A stretch of DNA of 64,000 nucleotides from Natronococcus sp. CG52 (GTDB lineage Archaea; Halobacteriota; Halobacteria; Halobacteriales; Natrialbaceae). Every line of letters starts with the position of its first letter. The first letter of the stretch is position 1. Below the pieces are notes generated by a model, which made no database searches, had not been told where the DNA came from, and saw nothing but the letters and a program-made list of their open reading frames with translations. Location: positions 1,364,001 to 1,428,000 of the forward strand of contig NZ_CP099391.1 of NCBI RefSeq assembly GCF_023913515.1, written 5' to 3'. Of the stretch, positions 34,566 through 43,861 are shown piece after piece. Position numbers and translations under genes: made by a program.

Positions 34566-37250
34566 ATGTCTGAGCAATCTGGATCTTCACAGGGTCGGCA
34601 GGAACGGACGGAACTCCCCATCGAACGCGGGTTCCCCATTGAGCGCGTGAACGAGATCGCCGAGAAAGAGGGAAGGGCGAAGATGTACTACCGGCCGATC
34701 TACACGATGCACAAGTGGTGGGCGCGACGCCTCGGCTGTGTCTTCCGTGCGATCTCTCTCTACACACTACTTGACGATCCGGAGAAGGTCTCGGTGTTCG
34801 AACCGGGCCACGAGGGCAGCACCCTCGCAGCCTACGGTGACGACGCCGACGGCGAGTCCGATCTCGATGTCGCCTCGCTCCTTGAACGTGTGGATATGAC
34901 TGACCCGGAGAGCCTTTGGGAGCTCTACCCGAAGGACGTTCAGGTTGAGGACAAGAAGATTCTCGATCCGTTCATGGGCGGTGGGACATCGCTCGTCGAG
35001 GCGTCACGCTTCGGCGCGGAGGTCGTCGGCAACGACCTGAACCCCGTCGCCTGGTTCGTCACCAAGAAGGAACTCGAAGCGGGCCAGACCGACGTCGAAG
35101 AGCTTGAGGAAGCCTTCGAGCAGGTGAAAGAGGAGGTTGCCGACGAGATCACCCAGTACTACAAGACGCCTTGTCCGAACGGCGACCACGACGCCGACGT
35201 GATGTACAACTTCTGGGTGAAGGAACTAGACTGCATCTCTTGTGACTCAGAAGTCTCGCTAACTAATGACTACCGGCTTGGTAAAGGTAGGTATAGCGAA
35301 GATGACCGTTATAATGTAGTCTGCCCTGAGTGTGACTTCACTAACTTAGTGAAAGACTGGCATGAGGAGACTGTTTGTGGAGATTGTGGCAATGGATTCG
35401 TTCCGGATCAAGGGACTGTCGGACAGGGGAAATACACTTGTCGTGATTGCGGGCAGAAATATAAGATTGTAGATGCTGTAAACGAGCAGGACGGATTCTC
35501 TACTCGTCTGTATGCGATCGAGTACTATTGTTCGGTGTGCGAACAACAGGGAGCCAATAAGAGTGAATATAAGGGGTATAAGCGGGCTGAAGAGGAGGAT
35601 ATCAAACTCTTCAATGAAGCATGCAAACAGTGGGAAAACACAGATGAACACAAAAAATTTGTACCTGATGAAGAGATTCCGTTAGGAATTCTGTCAGATA
35701 GTTCAGCGTTTGAAGGCGGTATCGGCGGTGGACACAATATCCTGCGACAGGGGTACGAAGAATGGGCTGATATGTTCAATGAACGCCAGCTTCTTTGTCT
35801 GTCTAATATCTTAAGTCAGATTGACGAAATTGAGAACGAGAACATTCAAGAATATCTGCTCTTGGCGTTTTCTGAGAGTCTGAACTATAATACTATGTTG
35901 ACAGACTATAATCCCGGATATAACAAAATCCAACCGATTTTCAAAACAAACGCCTTCAGGCCTCCAGTAAAACCTATAGAAAACAATGTGTGGGGGACTG
36001 ATGAAGGGTCAGGCACATTCTCTGCAATGTGGGATATGGTGAAAACAGGAGTTGACTACGCTAATGCACCAACAGACCGTTACGTCACGAATGGAGAAAC
36101 AAATAAGACTGCAGAATTTGAGCAGACAGTCGGTAGTGCGAGTGAGTTGTTCTGTGGTGACGCCCGAAAGTTGGATTTCGAAGACGAATTTGATGCAGTA
36201 ATAACTGACCCACCATACTACGATAATGTGATTTACTCCGAACTATCGAATTACTTCTACGTATGGCAGCGTCTGCTATTGAAGGAACGCTACGATCATT
36301 TTCAACCTCACGAAACACCAAGAGCAGAGAGTATCGTTGCGAATCCCGCGGAAGGCAAGGGAGCTCCAGAATTTGAATCTGAATTGAAACAGGCATTCAG
36401 TTCGGTTCACAAAGCTCTGACATCAGATGGATCACTCACCTTCACTTATCACCACGCAAGTTCAGAGTCTTGGGGAGAACTGCTTGAAGCCCTCTGCGAG
36501 GTCGGATTTGAAGTTACCGCCACATATCCACTCACGGCAGACATTAACAAATTCATTGAGGGCGAAGCCGTCTCCTTCGACATCGTCGTCGTCGCCCGCC
36601 CTCTAGACGACACCGAGCCCGCCTCATGGAAGTCGCTCCGCCGTGACATCTACCGCACAGCCCGCCGCACCCGAAAACAACTCGAAGAGAACCGCGACCT
36701 CTCACGTGGTGACATCGGTGTGATGGAGATGGGGGCGTGTTTCCGCGAGTACTCGAAGCACCACGGTAAGGTCCAGCGCGACGGCGAGATCATGAGCGCG
36801 AAGGAGGTCGTCCAGGAGATCTACGGCATCATCCAGGAGGCCAGCGACATCGGCGTCGAGGACGTCTTCATCGACCTGCTGGACACATCGAACGTCTCCT
36901 ACGACGACGTGAACAAGCTCTGCCGCGGGACCAATGCCACCCCGGAGGACCTCAAGGAAACGTGCCTCTACAATCAGGATGACGGCTTCGAACTCGGTAC
37001 CTGGGACAACGAGAAGCGCCAGGCGTACATCCAGGAGCGTGTCAATGGCGACGGCGGCGACCACCTGTCGAACCTCGACAAGCTCCAATTCCTCCGCTAC
37101 CGCTACGAGAAGGGTCAGGCTGTCCAGAACTACGTCGAGAAGTGGGATGTTGATGACGACATGCGTGAGCTCGCTGGCCGACTCGCGGACGTGACTGGCG
37201 ACGACACGTACACGCGCGTGCTTGGGGACCGAGACATCACGAGTTACTGA
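34566..37250 (+). CDS. DUF1156-type DNA methyltransferase of Hma-like system
   Basis: 894 residues. The DUF1156 N-terminus (YYRPIYTMHKWWARRL, 41-56) is followed by the AdoMet site DPFMGGGT (134-141) and the catalytic motif DPPY (548-551, DPPYYDNVIYSE), giving an amino-methyltransferase (adenine N6 or cytosine N4). Between them are several zinc ribbons (CISC, CPEC, CGDCG, CRDCG, CSVC). The gene is a mosaic: about 35225-36550 is AT-rich, while both ends are GC-rich like the ATPase. It probably marks host DNA as self for the locus. Confidence 0.93.
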   Translation: MSEQSGSSQGRQERTELPIERGFPIERVNEIAEKEGRAKMYYRPIYTMHKWWARRLGCVFRAISLYTLLDDPEKVSVFEPGHEGSTLAAYGDDADGESDLDVASLLERVDMTDPESLWELYPKDVQVEDKKILDPFMGGGTSLVEASRFGAEVVGNDLNPVAWFVTKKELEAGQTDVEELEEAFEQVKEEVADEITQYYKTPCPNGDHDADVMYNFWVKELDCISCDSEVSLTNDYRLGKGRYSEDDRYNVVCPECDFTNLVKDWHEETVCGDCGNGFVPDQGTVGQGKYTCRDCGQKYKIVDAVNEQDGFSTRLYAIEYYCSVCEQQGANKSEYKGYKRAEEEDIKLFNEACKQWENTDEHKKFVPDEEIPLGILSDSSAFEGGIGGGHNILRQGYEEWADMFNERQLLCLSNILSQIDEIENENIQEYLLLAFSESLNYNTMLTDYNPGYNKIQPIFKTNAFRPPVKPIENNVWGTDEGSGTFSAMWDMVKTGVDYANAPTDRYVTNGETNKTAEFEQTVGSASELFCGDARKLDFEDEFDAVITDPPYYDNVIYSELSNYFYVWQRLLLKERYDHFQPHETPRAESIVANPAEGKGAPEFESELKQAFSSVHKALTSDGSLTFTYHHASSESWGELLEALCEVGFEVTATYPLTADINKFIEGEAVSFDIVVVARPLDDTEPASWKSLRRDIYRTARRTRKQLEENRDLSRGDIGVMEMGACFREYSKHHGKVQRDGEIMSAKEVVQEIYGIIQEASDIGVEDVFIDLLDTSNVSYDDVNKLCRGTNATPEDLKETCLYNQDDGFELGTWDNEKRQAYIQERVNGDGGDHLSNLDKLQFLRYRYEKGQAVQNYVEKWDVDDDMRELAGRLADVTGDDTYTRVLGDRDITSY

Positions 37251-37344
37251 AGGTCGTACCCTAACTCTACGCGGCTACGTTTTTCCTCCGTCGATTCCGA
37301 TATTGTCAGTGATGTTTTCACCGCCTCTCCTGCTATAGTGATCT

Positions 37345-38061
37345 ATGACTACATCTGGCGAGACAATCGTCGGCGTCGATGCCTGCCCGATCGGATGGTT
37401 TGCGACAGTTATTCACAACGACGGCGTCAGAACGGAGACCTACGAAGAGTTCGAGACACTCAGTGAAACCTACACTGAAGCAGACAGAATCCTCGTAGAC
37501 ATCCCTATTGGACTCCCAGAAGACGAGCGACGTCGATGTGACGAGGATGCAAGCGATCTACTAGGTAGCCGGGGAATGTCGGTCTTCTACCCGCCGTGTC
37601 GAAGCGCAGCTGAACTCACTCATTACGAAGAGGCGAACGATGAACACCGCGACCAAATCGGCCACGGACTTTCTCAACAGGCACACAATATCGGTCGAAA
37701 GAGTCTGCAGGTCGCCGACGTCGTTGGAGAGCGATATGACGGGGTGGTGCGTGAGAGCCATCCCGAACTATGTTTTGCTGCCCTGAACGGCCAGCCAATC
37801 GCCTATTCGAAATCTTCAGACCGAGGTCGCGGGCTTCGGATGAAACTGCTCAGTAACGAACTCGACGACGCCGAAGCGCTTTATCGGGATACACGAGATG
37901 AATACCTTCTCAAAGAGGTCCGAAGAGACGACATCCTCGACTCTATGGTGCTTGCCGTCGCCGCGCGAGATGGGAACTTGACGACAGTACCCCCGGATCC
38001 CTCATCGACTGAACCACGAATCTATTACCCGGAGTTCGATGTGCCGATCTTGGAGAGATAA
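37345..38061 (+). CDS. DUF429 family protein (predicted RNase H-like nuclease)
   Basis: 238 residues, the normal length. Family motifs are visible in order: VGVDACPIGW at the start, LVDIPIGLP (about 50), RRCDEDASDLLG, ESHPELCFAAL (about 140), and DDILDSMVLAVAAR near the C-terminus. The fold is predicted to be RNase H-like with acidic active-site residues. Such genes occur in defence islands and near DNA repair genes, but their substrate is not established. It stands on its own between the methylase and the GmrSD-type gene. Confidence 0.88.
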   Translation: MTTSGETIVGVDACPIGWFATVIHNDGVRTETYEEFETLSETYTEADRILVDIPIGLPEDERRRCDEDASDLLGSRGMSVFYPPCRSAAELTHYEEANDEHRDQIGHGLSQQAHNIGRKSLQVADVVGERYDGVVRESHPELCFAALNGQPIAYSKSSDRGRGLRMKLLSNELDDAEALYRDTRDEYLLKEVRRDDILDSMVLAVAARDGNLTTVPPDPSSTEPRIYYPEFDVPILER

Positions 38062-38105
38062 TGACATCCCAAGGTACTTTCTACCCTCCCTGAGCAATCA
38101 ACTGT

Positions 38106-40235
38106 ATGGAATCAGGAAAGAAATCGTTAGAGGAACTGACGACAGCGGGGGTGTTCCACGTTCCGGAGTATCAGCGCTACTACTCCTGGACCGAACCAGA
38201 GTGGGACGACCTCTGGACTGACCTCTACACGCTTCCACCGGACAAACAGCACTACTTCGGGACGATCATCATCCAGAAGACGGACAAAACGGAAAGCGGC
38301 GGGAGTACCAGTGGCTACGGCTCTTCCAGAGCGAAACCGATCAATCTCCTCATCGATGGCCAACAGCGCCTTACCTCGCTTTCGCTGCTGGTCCGCTCGA
38401 TGACGGAGTGTCTGGAGAAAATCGCGCCGGAGACGGATCACGAGGCTGAGATCCTCGATGACGTCGAAGAGATGCGCGAGACGCTTCTCGTTGAGGACAA
38501 CATCTACCAGCTCCAGTTACTCGACAAAGAGGACAACAAGTACCTCGAATGGCTGCTCACTGGGCACAACGTTCACGAGCCGGAGCGTCCGTCCCAGCGG
38601 AAGATGATCGAGGCGAAGGAATACTTTGACGAGCAACTCGACGACCTCACTGCATCCCCCAATGTCGATCCCGTGGACGTCGCTAAGAAACTCAAGCAAC
38701 TCTGGGAGGCCATCCTAGAACTCGAACTGATGGTATATGTCGTTGACGCAGCCAACCCCGAAAAGGCGACACTAATCTTTGACAGCGTCAACGACCGCGG
38801 TCGGTCGCTCTCAACGTTCGATAAGACGAAATCTTTCCTGATGCGGATGGCCTACCTCGCTGCGGACGATGAAAGCGAGGCGCAGGCAACCATTCACCGA
38901 ATTCGGCAATCCTTCGGGGAAATGTACAATGACCACCAAACGATGCTTGAGTCGCCATATGTCACCGACATCAGCGATGATGCGGTCCAGCGCTACCACT
39001 TCATCTCGTACTTCGACTGGTCGAACTCCGACGAGTACAGTGATCCTGCCTTCCTCAGCGAACTGAAAGAGCACGTTCGTACGCTTCGGCGGGAAGATCC
39101 CCAAGCGTGCTTGGAATACATTCGAGACTACACCAACAGCTTGGAGCGCGGATTCAACGCATTAGCAAAAGTGCTTGACTGTACCGGCGATGACGAAATT
39201 TCGAACCTCGTCTACCGAATACACCGTCTCCGTCATGCGACGAAATTCTACCCGTTGCTCCTCAAAGCGTGGCCGACCCTCAATGACGATGAAAAACGGG
39301 ATCTACTGAACGCGATTGAGACGTACATCTTTCGCGTCTATTCGATTGGCAACCATCGTAGCCACACCGGAGAGTCCAGCCTCTACGTCCGCACACGGGA
39401 CATCAGCGAAGACAGTCCCGCTGACGTCTGGGTGAGTAAGGTAGTTTCTCTGATGAACCGATACGAGGATGACTCGCAGTTTCGGCGATCCCTTACAGCT
39501 TCTGACCTGTACTCGAAAGCGAGCTCGCAGGATCTCCGGTACCTCTTCTACTTCTACAACAAACATCGAGCTGACGAGAAGGGTGAGCGCGGTGGACCAA
39601 CGCTCACGGAAGCGATGAGCAACGATTACACGGTCGAACACATTTGGCCACAAAGTCCTGACGAACTCCCGATCGAGAACGCCGACGAGTATCCTAGCCC
39701 CGAAGCACGGTACGACGCGTATGTTCACCGACTCGGGAACCTCACGCTGGCGAGCAGACCGTGGAACTCGAAGTGGGGTAACGCTGAGTTCGAGACAAAG
39801 CGCGACGAGGGGTACGTGGAGTCGAAACTCTGGGTGCAATGGGACATCCAGAACGAGTACGACGAGTGGTCCGTCGAAAACATCGAGAACCGCGAGGAGA
39901 CAATAATCGAGTTTGTCCTCGAAGAGTGGGCGGCACCCGAGACACGTCTTGGCGATATCGAAGAACCTGCAGACGCGGTTGACCGGCTTACGAAGGGGGA
40001 ACAGTTCGTTCTCAAGGCGCTTCGCCAGAACACCGGCGGCGCGGTTCGTCGTGTCATCCACGGAGATGCGAGCGAACTTCCCGATTCACCGTTCGAAGAA
40101 CCAAATTCGAACGGCAAAGAACGAAGCGAGGTGGGTTCAATTCTGAGTCGCCTACAGAACGTTGGCCTTGCTGAGCAGAATAAGTATACCTGGTCACCTA
40201 CCGATGAGGCACTCGCCGCTGAGGTCCCTCCCTAA
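38106..40235 (+). CDS. GmrSD-type DUF262/DUF1524 restriction enzyme
   Basis: 709 residues. The N-terminal DUF262 domain has VPEYQRYYSW and the nucleotide-binding motif DGQQR (84-88, LLIDGQQRLTSLSLL). The C-terminal DUF1524 nuclease has an HNH pattern (YTVEHIWPQSP, then HRLGNLTLASRPWN with the NxxxxN part). An extra ~100-residue C-terminal winged-helix-like region (VLKALRQNTGGAVRRVIHG) follows. GmrSD-type enzymes cut DNA with modified cytosines in an NTP-dependent way. It is a single-chain fusion, complete to the eye. Confidence 0.92.
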   Translation: MESGKKSLEELTTAGVFHVPEYQRYYSWTEPEWDDLWTDLYTLPPDKQHYFGTIIIQKTDKTESGGSTSGYGSSRAKPINLLIDGQQRLTSLSLLVRSMTECLEKIAPETDHEAEILDDVEEMRETLLVEDNIYQLQLLDKEDNKYLEWLLTGHNVHEPERPSQRKMIEAKEYFDEQLDDLTASPNVDPVDVAKKLKQLWEAILELELMVYVVDAANPEKATLIFDSVNDRGRSLSTFDKTKSFLMRMAYLAADDESEAQATIHRIRQSFGEMYNDHQTMLESPYVTDISDDAVQRYHFISYFDWSNSDEYSDPAFLSELKEHVRTLRREDPQACLEYIRDYTNSLERGFNALAKVLDCTGDDEISNLVYRIHRLRHATKFYPLLLKAWPTLNDDEKRDLLNAIETYIFRVYSIGNHRSHTGESSLYVRTRDISEDSPADVWVSKVVSLMNRYEDDSQFRRSLTASDLYSKASSQDLRYLFYFYNKHRADEKGERGGPTLTEAMSNDYTVEHIWPQSPDELPIENADEYPSPEARYDAYVHRLGNLTLASRPWNSKWGNAEFETKRDEGYVESKLWVQWDIQNEYDEWSVENIENREETIIEFVLEEWAAPETRLGDIEEPADAVDRLTKGEQFVLKALRQNTGGAVRRVIHGDASELPDSPFEEPNSNGKERSEVGSILSRLQNVGLAEQNKYTWSPTDEALAAEVPP

Positions 40236-40298
40236 CATCCGATTGCCGTAGCCCGCTTGAACTTGTCACACCGAGCTAGAATCAATCAATCACAGGTG

Positions 40299-40439
40299 AT
40301 GAAACGGTTATTCTGTCTCATACGTGAAGTTGAGTATGAAGAACCATGCGACAAGCTGAAAGCAGACGCCGACGAGCGTGCCGACCAACCAGACTTCGAC
40401 GCGTTACTCCCGCCGGAAGGCTTCGTCCGCGAAGACTGA
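40299..40439 (+). CDS. Small acidic protein
   Basis: 46 codons from ATG 40299: MKRLFCLIREVEYEEP, followed by an acidic end with DFDALLPPEGFVRED. It lies 44 bp ahead of the 127-residue gene on the same strand and has haloarchaeal-like codon use. The function is unknown; a real gene is plausible but unproven. Confidence 0.4.
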   Translation: MKRLFCLIREVEYEEPCDKLKADADERADQPDFDALLPPEGFVRED

Positions 40440-40483
40440 AGTACCGTACCCCTTTTTGACCCCTCGCCAACATTCCGTAGGTA

Positions 40484-40867
40484 ATGGCAGGACCTGGACA
40501 AATACCCGGACAGTATAATCTTGTTATCGAAGGTGCCTACGAAACCTTCGAACATCAGATCCCTGTGGAAGAGTTCCTCCAGCGGCTCAAGAAAGACGAT
40601 GTCCCCAAGAAGGTGAGTGTCGTCGGACTCTCAGATGCCTTGAGTGATGACGACCTGGCGAACGAACTCGCCCATGAGATGGACCGACGTGCGAACGATC
40701 TGGAGTATCAGAGCCCCACGGTACAGTTCGTTGTCAAAGGATCGTTCCACCGAAGCGGGAAGACCTACGACCTTCGATACGATGATGAACTCTACCCTCT
40801 CCAGCAGATCTTCGGTCCACAGCTTGAACGGAAAGAGGACGGAGAGTGGCTCGTCGCGCCGTTCTAA
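40484..40867 (+). CDS. Small unknown protein
   Basis: 127 residues. It contains QYNLVIEGAYETFEHQIPVE, a helical middle (LSDDDLANELAHEMDRRAND), and a strand-rich end with VQFVVKGSFHRSGKTYDLRYD. No family was recognised. It lies between GmrSD and McrC and is convergent with mcrC, with only 4 bp between the stops. Confidence 0.6.
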   Translation: MAGPGQIPGQYNLVIEGAYETFEHQIPVEEFLQRLKKDDVPKKVSVVGLSDALSDDDLANELAHEMDRRANDLEYQSPTVQFVVKGSFHRSGKTYDLRYDDELYPLQQIFGPQLERKEDGEWLVAPF

Positions 40868-40871
40868 CGCG

Positions 40872-42629
40872 CTACAGAAGTTTCAGTGGTCCTTCTTTCT
40901 CGACTTCACCACTTCCGTTCAGGAAGTACAGGTCGATCCACTCCTGACCCTGTTCACGGCAGAACACAGGGATGCACGTTGTCGTGTGCTCGTAGCGCTG
41001 CTTACAGCGCGTCTCGATTTGCTCCCGCGTCCAGTCACCGTCCTGCTCTAGGTCGTACCGATTGCGGACCTCCCACGAGTGCTCGTCGGCGGCAGCCTTG
41101 AGAACGCGCAGCGAGAAATCCCGAACGTCCTTGAAGATGAACGGCCCACTCATTGATTTCGCTTCACTCAGATCCGCCTCTTCGACGCCGTCGAGGCATA
41201 GTCGATTCTCTGCGACAGCGCGGAAGGCTTCGAGTTCGGTTGATTTCCGAACGAGTACGTCGTGCAGGTAGCCGTGGACGACGTTGCCGTATCGGTCCAA
41301 GGTGAATTCGCCCTCAGGTGAGACAATTTGCAGTTCAGCACCAGTTTGGGTGACTCGCCGGCGCTTCGGTTCAAGTAGCGGACAGAGGAACGCGAGTCGG
41401 TCAGCGTGGAGGAGGTAGGCGTAGCTGAACAGTCGTGACCTGGACGGTGATTCCTTAACCGGATCGTGACCCTCCGCGTAGTACTTCGAATCCAGTACGG
41501 CCAGTGTCTCGTCACCCTCCTGCAGCGCGTGGTCCGGTTCGTGGTATATTTGTCCCTCTCCCTCGAACGGATTCACGGACGGTGACCGAACGGGTGTCAC
41601 GTCGTCGAGGTCGCCGAGGTGGTCGTAGGACTTGATGTACGAGAGCTCGCGCTCGATGACGACCTGAGAGTACTGTTCAAACAATGACTCCATGTTTAGG
41701 ACGTAATCTACGACCAACTCTCGCGGACCGTCACGAAGTTGCTGGCCGAGTGACGACGACATCACCGCTTTAGCGACGTCGAACGCCTTTTGATAGTACC
41801 GTCGCTGCTTCGGAATGTCACTGAGCGAGAGGCGTCGATACTCGTCCATCCGGTCCAACCCGCTCCCGACACCCATACTCTCCAAGCGTTCCACCTCTCG
41901 GTGAACTTCCGAGAAGATGCGGTCGTACGCAGGGTGGTCGTTCTGCTGCGAGTTCTGTCGGAAGAGCCGAAGCAGGGTCTTTCCGGCGAAGTGGAGCAGC
42001 GAGTTCGCGGCGTTATCGTACTCAGTCTCGTTGCGGACCCAATGTGGCTCCAGCGTCCCGCGCGCGTGGTTCAAGAGCGTCTGTTCGACGTCGATCTCAC
42101 CCCGCCCATCGAGACTGTCGAGTCGCCGGATGACCAGATCGCGGATGTACCCTTGTCGGTGAATCGTCTCTAACCCGTCGAGGTAGTTGATTGCCAAGAC
42201 CACAAAGACGTCGTCGAGGTGGATATCGTCGGAGAGGAAATCCTGCAGCGGGATCCCATGATACTCGATGGACCGGTTCTGGTCGTAGACGGCCAACAGC
42301 ATGTCGAAGATGTGCTCCCAGTCAATCTTCGGATCGACCTGTACTTTCGACGACGGTGTGAGGCTCACTACGCCGATGATGTCCGTCGCCTCGACGTGGA
42401 TCACCTCGTTCTCGTCTCCGTCTACGGTGACCGTCACGACCTCGTACTCCTGATCGCCGTTGAGTGCCGCCTGACTCTTCGTGAAGACGCCTGGACTCTT
42501 TTGTGTGAAGGAAGCGCGACGAAGCTGGTCCCCGATGGACGACGGACAGCCCTCTATCCGGATCTCCCCTCGCTCGGGGACGTTGAAAGTGTCTTGCCCG
42601 TACTCGTAGACTTCGTCAACGGTGCTCAT
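40872..42629 (-). CDS. mcrC: McrC-like nuclease subunit of McrBC restriction system
   Basis: 585 residues. The N-terminal and middle regions follow the McrC pattern (IDWEHIFDMLLAVYDQN, then HPAYDRIFSEVHREV). The nuclease motif is visible as YHEPDHALQEGD and LAVLDSKYYAEG, a PD-(D/E)xK site with Asp and DSK. McrC joins McrB to cut DNA with modified cytosines. Its ATG overlaps the mcrB stop by one base (TAATG), so both are made together. It is longer than E. coli McrC (~350) owing to N- and C-terminal extensions that are common in archaea. Confidence 0.92.
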   Translation of the reverse strand: MSTVDEVYEYGQDTFNVPERGEIRIEGCPSSIGDQLRRASFTQKSPGVFTKSQAALNGDQEYEVVTVTVDGDENEVIHVEATDIIGVVSLTPSSKVQVDPKIDWEHIFDMLLAVYDQNRSIEYHGIPLQDFLSDDIHLDDVFVVLAINYLDGLETIHRQGYIRDLVIRRLDSLDGRGEIDVEQTLLNHARGTLEPHWVRNETEYDNAANSLLHFAGKTLLRLFRQNSQQNDHPAYDRIFSEVHREVERLESMGVGSGLDRMDEYRRLSLSDIPKQRRYYQKAFDVAKAVMSSSLGQQLRDGPRELVVDYVLNMESLFEQYSQVVIERELSYIKSYDHLGDLDDVTPVRSPSVNPFEGEGQIYHEPDHALQEGDETLAVLDSKYYAEGHDPVKESPSRSRLFSYAYLLHADRLAFLCPLLEPKRRRVTQTGAELQIVSPEGEFTLDRYGNVVHGYLHDVLVRKSTELEAFRAVAENRLCLDGVEEADLSEAKSMSGPFIFKDVRDFSLRVLKAAADEHSWEVRNRYDLEQDGDWTREQIETRCKQRYEHTTTCIPVFCREQGQEWIDLYFLNGSGEVEKEGPLKLL

Positions 42630-43861
42630 TATTCGTAGGAGCCCATCTGACGTCTTTCCTGTTCGAGTTCTCGTTCGGCTAACTCAGCAGCAGGGGCGAG
42701 GTCGAACTCCTCGAACTCTCCGTTCATCGCGCGGTAGTGTTCTGCGATTCGCTCGATTTGCGGGAACGCGGCGGCGTTCAGGAGTCGCGGAACGATGTAC
42801 GTCCGGAACGCCTGTCCGACCGCATCAGTCTGGTCGTACTCATACTCGCCACCCTCCCGACAGCCGACGCCGAGGAAAACGGCGACGTCGCGGTAGTGCA
42901 TCGGACCGAAGCGCATGATCGATCCTTGCGACGTCGATTCGTGACCGTGATTAATTCCCTGATAATCGCGCTCGAACAGTCGAAGGATCTCGCTTTCGCC
43001 GAGATCCGTGTTTTCGGTGACGTGTGTGGTGATCCAATCTTTGAACAGCTGCCGGCGTTTGTCCTCCTCGTACTCGTCCAGTTCGATCATGGCGAACCGG
43101 CGGGTGATCGCGTTGTCAAGTTCGTTCACCGTCCGGTCGGACATATTCATAGTGCAGATGATGTTCACCCGCTCGTCGAGTTCAATTGTCTCACCTTCGT
43201 CAGTCTCGAAAATGGTCTGGTGAGGATTCTCGATAGCAGTATACAGCGGGCCAAAGATTTTGGAGATATCTGCGCGAGTGATTTCGTCTAGGATCACGCC
43301 GTATTGGACGTCAAATCGACGGGCACGCTGTACGGCCTCCGAAACGCAGCCTAATTTCGTACGGTAGCTCAGAGATTCTCCGGTATAGTCTGGGCTGATG
43401 CCCCCGATGATATCTGACGGTGTCCACGAAGGCGTTGCAGTATTGAGACTGTATCCGATACCGGTGTCTTGGGCCAGCTGTTTTGCGAAGGTTGTTTTCC
43501 CTGTACCAGTAGGACCGTACAGAACGACTGGCTTTCCGGTTTTGAGGGCAACCTTTGCGTTTCGCATCACATCGTCTGGGACAAGGACTTCCTCAGGTGT
43601 TTCATCTCCTCGCAAACTCACGAGACGCTTAAGGCTGTCAGAAGCAATCGAGGATTCCAAGACTGCACGTCGAACTTTACCGAGTCCACGCTTTCCATCG
43701 TGGATCCTATCCAGTTCTTCGTCTTCGATCAAATACCGAACTACGCTTTCGTCTTCTGCGTTTTTGATTGCATCTACAACATCCTCCTCGACGCGACGAA
43801 GGATATCTATCTCCTCCTCTGCATCCTCTCGTGTGTAGACCTCGTCAGATGAATTACCCAT
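42629..43861 (-). CDS. mcrB: McrB-like AAA+ GTPase/ATPase subunit
   Basis: 410 residues. Walker A YGPTGTGKTTF is at 115-125, Walker B GVILDEITRADISK about 190-203, and the sensor region IICTMNMSDRTVNELDNAITRRF about 235-257. The N-terminal ~95 residues are helical (YTREDAEEEIDILRR) and replace the methylcytosine-binding domain of E. coli McrB, so the target may differ. It drives translocation for McrC. It is the first gene of the leftward mcrBC operon, facing away from iteron array B. Confidence 0.92.
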   Translation of the reverse strand: MGNSSDEVYTREDAEEEIDILRRVEEDVVDAIKNAEDESVVRYLIEDEELDRIHDGKRGLGKVRRAVLESSIASDSLKRLVSLRGDETPEEVLVPDDVMRNAKVALKTGKPVVLYGPTGTGKTTFAKQLAQDTGIGYSLNTATPSWTPSDIIGGISPDYTGESLSYRTKLGCVSEAVQRARRFDVQYGVILDEITRADISKIFGPLYTAIENPHQTIFETDEGETIELDERVNIICTMNMSDRTVNELDNAITRRFAMIELDEYEEDKRRQLFKDWITTHVTENTDLGESEILRLFERDYQGINHGHESTSQGSIMRFGPMHYRDVAVFLGVGCREGGEYEYDQTDAVGQAFRTYIVPRLLNAAAFPQIERIAEHYRAMNGEFEEFDLAPAAELAERELEQERRQMGSYE

